From: Acidobacteriota bacterium | GTDB lineage: Bacteria; Acidobacteriota; Vicinamibacteria; Vicinamibacterales; SCN-69-37 | DNA: 9,595 nucleotides | Reading direction: 5' to 3' | Assembly: GCA_021824055.1 (NCBI GenBank) | Contig: JAKALV010000117.1 | Coordinates: 1-9,595 of the forward strand | Shown here: positions 5,713 to 9,595 of the stretch, in pieces | How positions within the stretch are numbered: the first letter of the stretch is position 1 | Layout of the letters: every line of letters begins with the position of its first letter | Made by a program: the position numbers and the translations under genes | Notes under the pieces: model-generated | What the model saw: only the letters and a program-made list of their open reading frames with translations | Databases searched by the model: none | What the model was told of the DNA's origin: nothing

Positions 5713-7005
5713 GTGGCGGCTACCCAACTCACGATTCTTCCCTCAAATCGTTTCGGCGGACGGCTCGCGGTGCCGGGCGACAAATCGATTTCCCACCGGT
5801 ACGTCCTGCTCGGCGCGCTCGCCGAGGGGACGACCTCGATTGCCGGGCTCGCGCCCGGCGCGGATGTGGCCAGCAGCGTGGCCTGCATGCACGCCATGGG
5901 CGCCGCCATCACGCGGACCGGCCGCGGCGCGCTCCAGATCCATGGCCGGGGACGCCATCGGCTGACCCCCGCCGATGGCGATCTCGACTGTGGGAACTCG
6001 GGCACCACGCTGCGCCTGCTGGCGGGGATCGTTGCCAGCCATCCGTTTCGATCCCGCCTGGTCGGCGATGCGTCGCTGAGCCGCCGGCCCATGCGCCGCG
6101 TGATCGACCCGCTGACGTCCATGGGCGCCACCATCACGGCCCAGGACGGCCGTGCGCCGCTCGAGATCATCGGCGCCGACCTCCGGGCGATCGACTGGAC
6201 GCCGCCTGTCGCGAGCGCCCAGATCAAGAGCGCGATCCTGCTGGCGGGGCTGGCCGCGCGCGGCACCACGATCGTTCGCGAGCCGCTACCCACGCGCGAT
6301 CACACGGAACGCGCGTTCGACCTGTTCGGCATCCGTCACGACTCGCGCGCCGGCTACGCGGCGGTGACGGGCGGCCAGTGCCCGGTGGCGCCGGCCGGCG
6401 TGCTGCAGGTCCCCGGCGATCCTTCATCGGCCGCGGTCTGGGCGGCCATCGCCGCGTCCCGCCCGGGGTGGTCGGTCGAGATTCAAGGCGTGTGTCTGAA
6501 CCCGCTGCGGCTGGGTTTCGTGCAGGCGTTGTCGCGCATGGGCGCCGACGTCCGGATCACCGAGTCGGCCAAGGCCGGCGGCGAATCAGTGGGCCTGGTG
6601 CGCGTCGCGTTCGGCACCCCGCAGACGGCCACGATTGGCCCGGAGATGGTCCCGTCGCTCATCGACGAGCTGCCGGTGCTCGCTGCATCGGCCGCGCTCG
6701 GCGGCGGGCTTCGCGTATCGGGCGCGGCGGAACTTCGCGTCAAGGAAAGCGACCGCATCGCGTCGCTCGCTCTGGGCTTCCGCCAACTGGGCGTGCGCAT
6801 GACCGAGCATCCCGACGGATTCGTCATTGAAGGCGGCCAGCGCCCGTCCGGCGGCCAGGTGGATGCGCACCTCGACCATCGACTGGTCATGGCCTTCACC
6901 GTGTTGGCGCTGTCTGCATCGGGTCCAACGCTCATCACGGGCGCCGACGCCGTGGCCGTGTCGTACCCGGGCTTCCACGCCGATCTCCTGCGCCTCTGCC
7001 AGTGA
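5713..7005 (+). CDS. aroA: 3-phosphoshikimate 1-carboxyvinyltransferase (EPSP synthase)
   Basis: 430 residues, full family length. The enzyme joins phosphoenolpyruvate to shikimate 3-phosphate, the sixth step of the shikimate pathway, in the cytoplasm. Diagnostic segments: PGDKSISHR (21-29, PEP/S3P-binding K24), DCGNSGTTLRLL (92-103), RRPMRR (124-129), SAQIKSAILLAGL (168-180), VPGDPSSAA (233-241), IDELPVLA (317-324, general base D318), KESDRIA (344-350, E345) and LDHRLVMAF (387-395). GDKS, SAQxK and RxHxE (R195-E199) resemble the class II (CP4/Bacillus-like) branch, although the NxTR element reads NPLR. The position matching Ala100 of the CP4 enzyme is Gly97, as in most enzymes. GTG at 5713 is the start because homologues begin about 20 residues before GDKS. 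It heads an operon: its stop overlaps the aroK start as GTGA. Confidence 0.95.
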   Translation: MAATQLTILPSNRFGGRLAVPGDKSISHRYVLLGALAEGTTSIAGLAPGADVASSVACMHAMGAAITRTGRGALQIHGRGRHRLTPADGDLDCGNSGTTLRLLAGIVASHPFRSRLVGDASLSRRPMRRVIDPLTSMGATITAQDGRAPLEIIGADLRAIDWTPPVASAQIKSAILLAGLAARGTTIVREPLPTRDHTERAFDLFGIRHDSRAGYAAVTGGQCPVAPAGVLQVPGDPSSAAVWAAIAASRPGWSVEIQGVCLNPLRLGFVQALSRMGADVRITESAKAGGESVGLVRVAFGTPQTATIGPEMVPSLIDELPVLAASAALGGGLRVSGAAELRVKESDRIASLALGFRQLGVRMTEHPDGFVIEGGQRPSGGQVDAHLDHRLVMAFTVLALSASGPTLITGADAVAVSYPGFHADLLRLCQ

Positions 7006-7511
7006 CAACGGACAAGATCTACCTCGTCGGTTTCATGGCATCGGGCAAGTCCACCGTGGCGCGGCATCTGGCGCAACGGCTGCACTGGCGGCATGAAGAT
7101 GTCGACGACCTGGTCGAGGCGCGCGAGCGGCAGACGGTCGCCGAAATCTTCGCGAAGCGCGGCGAGCCGTATTTCCGCGCCGTCGAGCGCGACATCCTCA
7201 AGCTCCTGCTGCCGATCCGCCAGATGGTCGTGGCCACCGGCGGCGGCACCTTTGCGGACCCTGACAATCGCGCCGCGATCATGATGGACGGCGTGTGCGT
7301 GTGGATCGACCTGCCGCTTGCCGACCTGATCACGCGCATTCCGCTCGACGGACGCCGGCCCCTGGCGGCCGACCGCGCCGCGCTCGAGCGCTTGTACGCG
7401 GCGCGTGTCGACACGTACCGGCTCGCGCATCTGCGCGTGAACGCCGCCCGCGTGTCGCCGGGCGTCGTCGCTGAGCGTATTCTTGACGCGCTCGCGCAGT
7501 TGCGCCCCTGA
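7002..7511 (+). CDS. aroK: Shikimate kinase
   Basis: 169 residues, typical of AroK/AroL. It phosphorylates shikimate at the 3-hydroxyl using ATP, producing the substrate of the upstream-encoded EPSP synthase. Motifs: Walker A GFMASGKST (10-18), DVDD (33-36, shikimate-binding Asp), FRAVE (58-62, R59 contacting shikimate), ATGGGTF (78-84, the family GGG substrate/Walker-B-like loop), LID GRRPL (117-121) and RVDTYRLA (135-142, with the conserved Arg near the C-terminus). The GTG start at 7002 overlaps the aroA TGA by four bases (GTGA), implying translational coupling. One base separates its TGA from the next ATG. The pairing of aroA and aroK is a direct pathway link; aroB, aroC and aroE are not in the window. 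Confidence 0.95.
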   Translation: MTTDKIYLVGFMASGKSTVARHLAQRLHWRHEDVDDLVEARERQTVAEIFAKRGEPYFRAVERDILKLLLPIRQMVVATGGGTFADPDNRAAIMMDGVCVWIDLPLADLITRIPLDGRRPLAADRAALERLYAARVDTYRLAHLRVNAARVSPGVVAERILDALAQLRP

Positions 7512-7512
7512 C

Positions 7513-8289
7513 ATGCGCTACCTGGTCCTGTCCGACATCCACGGCAATCTGCAGGCACTCGAGGCCGTGCTGGCCGATGCGCGCGGCGTCGGCTTCGACG
7601 CCACGCTCGTGCTCGGCGATCTGGTCGGGTACGGGGGCGATCCCGAAGCCGTGATCGACGTTACGCTCGACCTGCGTGCCGCGGCCATCGTGCGCGGCAA
7701 CCACGACCGGGTGGCCGCGGGACTCTCCCCGTCCGCGGATTTTCATGATCAGGCGCGCGCGGCCATCGACTGGACGCGCCAGACGCTCTCGGCCACGGCG
7801 CTCGACGCGTTGGCCGCGTTGCCCGAGGGGCCAGTGGACGTCACAGCCGGATTGATGATCTGCCACGGCGCGCCGTTTGACGAAGACCACTACATCTTCG
7901 ACGCGCGCGACGCCTGGCGCGCGTTGACCTTCGACGTGCGTGACGGTGAACCGCCGATGCTCTGCCTGTTCGGGCACACGCACGTGCCGGCGGCATTTGC
8001 CGCCGGGCGCCGCCATGGTGTTGAAGTGCTCTTGCCCGATCCGGATTCCGACGATGAAGATCGGGCGCAGTACCTGCGATGGGATCGGACGCGCGCCACG
8101 CTCGTGAACTTCGGCGCGGTGGGACAGCCGCGAGACGGCGATCCGCGCGCCGCCTACGGCATCGTGGACCTCGCGCGCGGGCGGCTCATCTTCCGGCGCG
8201 TCGAGTACGACATCAAGACCGCGCAGGATCGCATTCTCGCCGCGGGACTACCGGAGCGCTTGGCGCTGCGGCTCGACAGGGGGGCGTAA
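7513..8289 (+). CDS. Calcineurin-like metallophosphoesterase (YfcE/MJ0936-like)
   Basis: 258 residues from the ATG at 7513. The frame is open for 10 codons further upstream, but those lie inside aroK, and the protein naturally starts at MRYLVLSDIHGN. The binuclear metal centre is complete: D8 and H10 (SDIHGN), D36 (LGDLVGYGGDP), N63-H64 (RGNHD), H118 (ICHGAPF), and H155 and H157 (FGHTHVP). The C-terminal NFGAVGQPRDGDPRAAYGIVD is typical of this family, where the first dipeptide is usually NP rather than NF. Members hydrolyse phosphodiesters or phosphomonoesters; the physiological substrate is unknown. The gene starts one base after the aroK stop and so belongs to the aroA-aroK operon, but no known pathway step requires it. 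It may be a passenger in the operon. Confidence 0.88.
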   Translation: MRYLVLSDIHGNLQALEAVLADARGVGFDATLVLGDLVGYGGDPEAVIDVTLDLRAAAIVRGNHDRVAAGLSPSADFHDQARAAIDWTRQTLSATALDALAALPEGPVDVTAGLMICHGAPFDEDHYIFDARDAWRALTFDVRDGEPPMLCLFGHTHVPAAFAAGRRHGVEVLLPDPDSDDEDRAQYLRWDRTRATLVNFGAVGQPRDGDPRAAYGIVDLARGRLIFRRVEYDIKTAQDRILAAGLPERLALRLDRGA

Positions 8290-8305
8290 TCCGGCGTGGC
8301 TGCGT

Positions 8306-8329
8306 GCGCCGGACCTAAAGGTCCGGCGC
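8306..8329. repeat. CTAAAG-centred hairpin repeat at convergent junction
   Basis: Arms GCGCCGGACCT (8306-8316) and AGGTCCGGCGC (8319-8329) are perfect 11-base reverse complements around the bases AA. It begins 17 bases after the metallophosphoesterase stop and ends 7 bases before the convergent stop at 8336. Its core CCTAAAGG has the same layout as GCTAAAGC in the palindrome at 481-532, so the two look like variants of one repeat design. There is no T-run on either side. Confidence 0.75.
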
Positions 8330-8356
8330 TCCAGGCTACCGGTCCAGCGCTCCAGG
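8320..8356. repeat. Two-unit direct repeat, 21-base period
   Basis: GGTCCGGCGCTCCAGG (8320-8335) recurs as GGTCCAGCGCTCCAGG (8341-8356), 15 of 16 matching, with a period of 21. The first unit overlaps the right arm of the hairpin at 8306-8329. The second unit lies within the coding end of the 54-residue gene and supplies most of its last codons. Confidence 0.7.
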
Positions 8357-8500
8357 ACTCTTCCGCGCGGCGCGTTCTTCGCGCCGCTTCAGCTCCATCG
8401 CATACGCATCGCGCGCGGCGCGGGATCCGAGGATCCAGCCGATGACCATGCCGATGACGAGAACGCCCGGAATGAACAGCAGATGTGAACTGGACGGCAT
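8336..8500 (-). CDS. 54-residue single-pass membrane microprotein ending the ccm operon
   Basis: The minus strand from the ATG at 8500 reads MPSSSHLLFIPGVLVIGMVI, continues GWILGSRAARDAYAMELKRR, and ends at TAG (8338-8336). Residues about 7-25 form one hydrophobic helix containing GxxxG-like glycines. The remainder is a strongly charged helix (ELKRREERAARK). GGGAG, sharing a base with the preceding gene's TAG, lies 5 bases before the ATG, which supports real translation and coupling to the ccmD-like gene. I do not recognise a named family. Its position and build (short TM anchor plus basic cytoplasmic helix) suggest a small accessory subunit of the haem exporter or cytochrome c maturation machinery, similar in idea to CcmD; this is inference. 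Residues from about 47 on (SPGALDR) are encoded by repeat DNA and may not be functionally constrained. Confidence 0.65.
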   Translation of the reverse strand: MPSSSHLLFIPGVLVIGMVIGWILGSRAARDAYAMELKRREERAARKSPGALDR

Positions 8501-8509
8501 GCCGGCTCC

Positions 8510-8761
8510 CTAGCGCTTCGCGCCGCGGCGCAGTTCGGCGAGGTCCTGTTCGACCTTGCCCAGCTTGCGCCACATCGTGAACGCGTAGAACGCCAGCGCC
8601 ACCCACGCCACGCTGTAGGCGATGAACACGAGCGGCGCGGCCGGCAATGTCTCGCGCGGCGCCGAATCGTCGAACGCCTTGAATCCGGGCGGCGTCGCCT
8701 GCTGGGCCGCGGCCAGCGCCGGGATCGCCAACAACGCACAGGTCAGCAGCACTCGTTTCAT
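8510..8761 (-). CDS. CcmD-like small membrane protein of the haem exporter
   Basis: 83 residues from the ATG at 8761, preceded by AGGAG at 8-base spacing; upstream in-frame ATGs extend into the ccmC tail and are rejected. Residues 1-19 resemble a signal peptide or first TM (MKRVLLTCALLAIPALAAA before QQ). A linker follows, then one TM segment (about 42-63, APLVFIAYSVAWVALAFYAF), then a charged helix MWRKLGKVEQDLAELRRGAK. Short single-TM proteins directly after ccmC are typically CcmD, which in E. coli helps release holo-CcmE from the CcmABC complex. The N-terminal signal-like extension is absent from the classical proteobacterial CcmD, so the assignment rests on position, TM plus basic tail, and size. 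The stop TAG overlaps the Shine-Dalgarno site of the next small gene. Confidence 0.75.
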   Translation of the reverse strand: MKRVLLTCALLAIPALAAAQQATPPGFKAFDDSAPRETLPAAPLVFIAYSVAWVALAFYAFTMWRKLGKVEQDLAELRRGAKR

Positions 8762-8769
8762 CACGACCA

Positions 8770-8774
8770 CTCCT
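8770..8774 (-). promoter_or_regulatory. Shine-Dalgarno site abutting the ccmC stop
   Basis: The minus strand reads TAAAGGAG. The TAA (8777-8775) is the ccmC stop and AGGAG follows immediately, 8 bases before the ccmD-like ATG at 8761. This decides the start and suggests that ribosomes finishing ccmC load the next gene. Confidence 0.7.
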
Positions 8775-9434
8775 TTAGACATCGGCGTCCGCCAGCGCGG
8801 CATCGAGATCCGTCCGCAGCTTTTCGACGCGCGTCCGCAGCGCAAACAGCGCGGCGAACAGGCACATGAATGCGACCACGTCCCACCACAACGGAATGCC
8901 CATCGACGCCGGCAGCCGCGGCACCACGCTCGTCATCGGATGCAGCGTGCGCCACACGTTCACCGACCAGTACACGAACGGCACCAGCGCCATGCCGAAC
9001 AAGCCGACGCCGGCCGACAGCGTTTCCGATCCGGGGCCGCCAAAGCGGCGCAGCAACGTGAACGACCAATACAGCAGCCACATCACCAGAGACGACGTCA
9101 GGCGCGCGTCCCACACCCACCACACGCCCCAGGCCTTGCGTCCCCACAGCGGTCCGGTCACGAGCATGATCAGGCCAAAGACGATGGCCAGCTCGGCGGC
9201 GGCGACCGAAACGCGGTCGGCCTTCGGACTGCGGCCGCCCATGAGGTAGATCGCGCTCGCCACGCCGCAGATGATGCTCGAGACCATGAAGATCATCGCG
9301 CTCGGCAAATGGACGTAGAAGATCTTCTGCACGAGCCCCATCGTCGCTTCGGGGGGTGCGGCGTCGATCAAGAAGGGCGACGCGGCGAGCATCGCCGCGG
9401 CAACCAGGAGCAGAACCGGCACAGCGCGCTTCAT
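8775..9434 (-). CDS. ccmC: Haem exporter protein CcmC
   Basis: 219 residues. CcmC is an integral inner-membrane protein of the CcmABCD complex that presents haem to the chaperone CcmE on the outer face for cytochrome c maturation. The tryptophan-rich haem-binding motif is complete: WGRKAWGVWWVWDARLTS (97-114), followed by periplasmic-type H165 (WRTLHPMTS) and preceded by H42 (FYVHLPSA), matching the conserved histidine ligands of the family. Six hydrophobic segments are present. The C-terminus ends in a charged helical tail (RTRVEKLRTDLDAALADAD) that may form a short coiled coil. ATG at 9434 has AGGAGG 5 bases upstream, sharing a base with the ccmB stop. The frame is open further upstream only because it overlaps ccmB. 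Confidence 0.93.
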   Translation of the reverse strand: MKRAVPVLLLVAAAMLAASPFLIDAAPPEATMGLVQKIFYVHLPSAMIFMVSSIICGVASAIYLMGGRSPKADRVSVAAAELAIVFGLIMLVTGPLWGRKAWGVWWVWDARLTSSLVMWLLYWSFTLLRRFGGPGSETLSAGVGLFGMALVPFVYWSVNVWRTLHPMTSVVPRLPASMGIPLWWDVVAFMCLFAALFALRTRVEKLRTDLDAALADADV

Positions 9435-9439
9435 TCGGA

Positions 9440-9445
9440 CCTCCT
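9440..9445 (-). promoter_or_regulatory. Shine-Dalgarno site overlapping the ccmB stop
   Basis: The minus strand reads TGAGGAGG with the ccmB stop TGA at 9447-9445. AGGAGG lies 5 bases before the ccmC ATG at 9434. It fixes the ccmC start and couples the two genes. Confidence 0.75.
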
Positions 9446-9595
9446 CACTCCCCGAGCAGCAGACCACACGTCCACAGGGCGAGCGAGAGAAACACCGCGT
9501 CAAAGGATACCAGCATCCCGAGCCACATCCGCGCCACGGCCAGGTCGGCCTCGGGTGTAAAGATGGCGTTCGTCCCGCGGACACCCGCAATGATC
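9445..9595 (-). CDS. ccmB: Haem exporter protein CcmB, C-terminal fragment
   Basis: The minus strand is open from the window edge to the TGA at 9447-9445, giving 49 residues. It reads IIAGVRGTNAIFTPEADLAV, then ARMWLGMLVSFDAVFLSLAL, then WTCGLLLGE. The terminal pattern, a short loop followed by a last TM beginning LGMLVSFDAVFL and a small acidic end, fits the C-terminus of CcmB, the membrane subunit that pairs with the CcmA ATPase. Ten bases separate it from ccmC, which always neighbours ccmB in such clusters. The fragment is short, so the call depends strongly on context. The N-terminal part and probably ccmA lie beyond the window. Confidence 0.78.
   Translation of the reverse strand, partial: IIAGVRGTNAIFTPEADLAVARMWLGMLVSFDAVFLSLALWTCGLLLGE

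Noticed and set aside
5673..6293. N-terminal extension of the RsbW-like frame
   Set aside because: The upstream part is antisense to aroA, Ser/Arg/Pro-rich and unlike the family; single-domain length fits the start at 5672.
5502..6830. 442-codon plus-strand frame overlapping aroA
   Set aside because: Out of frame with the diagnostic EPSP synthase motifs and Arg-rich; a shadow of aroA.
8389..8739. 116-codon minus-strand frame over the ccmD-like and microprotein genes
   Set aside because: Ser/Arg-rich and out of frame with both genes, which have ribosome sites and TM segments; a shadow.
1..9595. tRNA, rRNA, integrase, transposase or defence genes
   Set aside because: I looked for these on both strands and saw none; nearly all sequence is accounted for by housekeeping genes and intergenic repeats.

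Overview
This GC-rich window (coding third positions mostly G or C) looks like ordinary chromosome from a Gram-negative-type bacterium. An outer-membrane beta-barrel gene and a cytochrome c maturation cluster indicate two membranes. The gene style (a CcmD-like protein with a signal peptide, GT-C membrane proteins in pairs, abundant hairpin repeats) suggests an Acidobacteriota lineage such as Vicinamibacteria. That placement is inference from gene content, not a search result.

Layout. (1) 1-438, +: C-terminal part of an unrecognised protein. (2) 534-2000, -, and about 2035-3525, +: two divergent polytopic GT-C-type glycosyltransferase-like proteins. (3) 3649-4365, -: a secreted outer-membrane beta-barrel protein. 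(4) 4438-5241 and 5238-5672, -: an inositol-monophosphatase-family enzyme translationally coupled behind an RsbW-like ATP-binding regulator. (5) 5713-8289, +: a tight operon of aroA, aroK and a metallophosphoesterase, the first two being late shikimate-pathway enzymes. (6) 8336-9595, -: a cytochrome c maturation operon, ccmB (cut by the window edge), ccmC, a ccmD-like gene and a 54-residue membrane microprotein.

The genes form three convergent junctions (438/534, 3525/3649, 8289/8336). Each holds a large palindromic repeat, and no comparable palindrome was noticed elsewhere. Two of these repeats share a CTAAAG-centred hairpin design. The third is a long stem built from AGGGCAR heptads. Two neighbouring genes take their last codons from repeat DNA. 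The divergent start region near 2000 has mirror-image TAGAAT boxes 5-6 bases before each probable start codon and no Shine-Dalgarno site, which suggests leaderless mRNAs.

I see no RNA gene, transposase, CRISPR array, phage or defence module. The most interesting items are the repeats at convergent junctions, the candidate leaderless divergent promoter, and the small membrane protein that closes the ccm operon.
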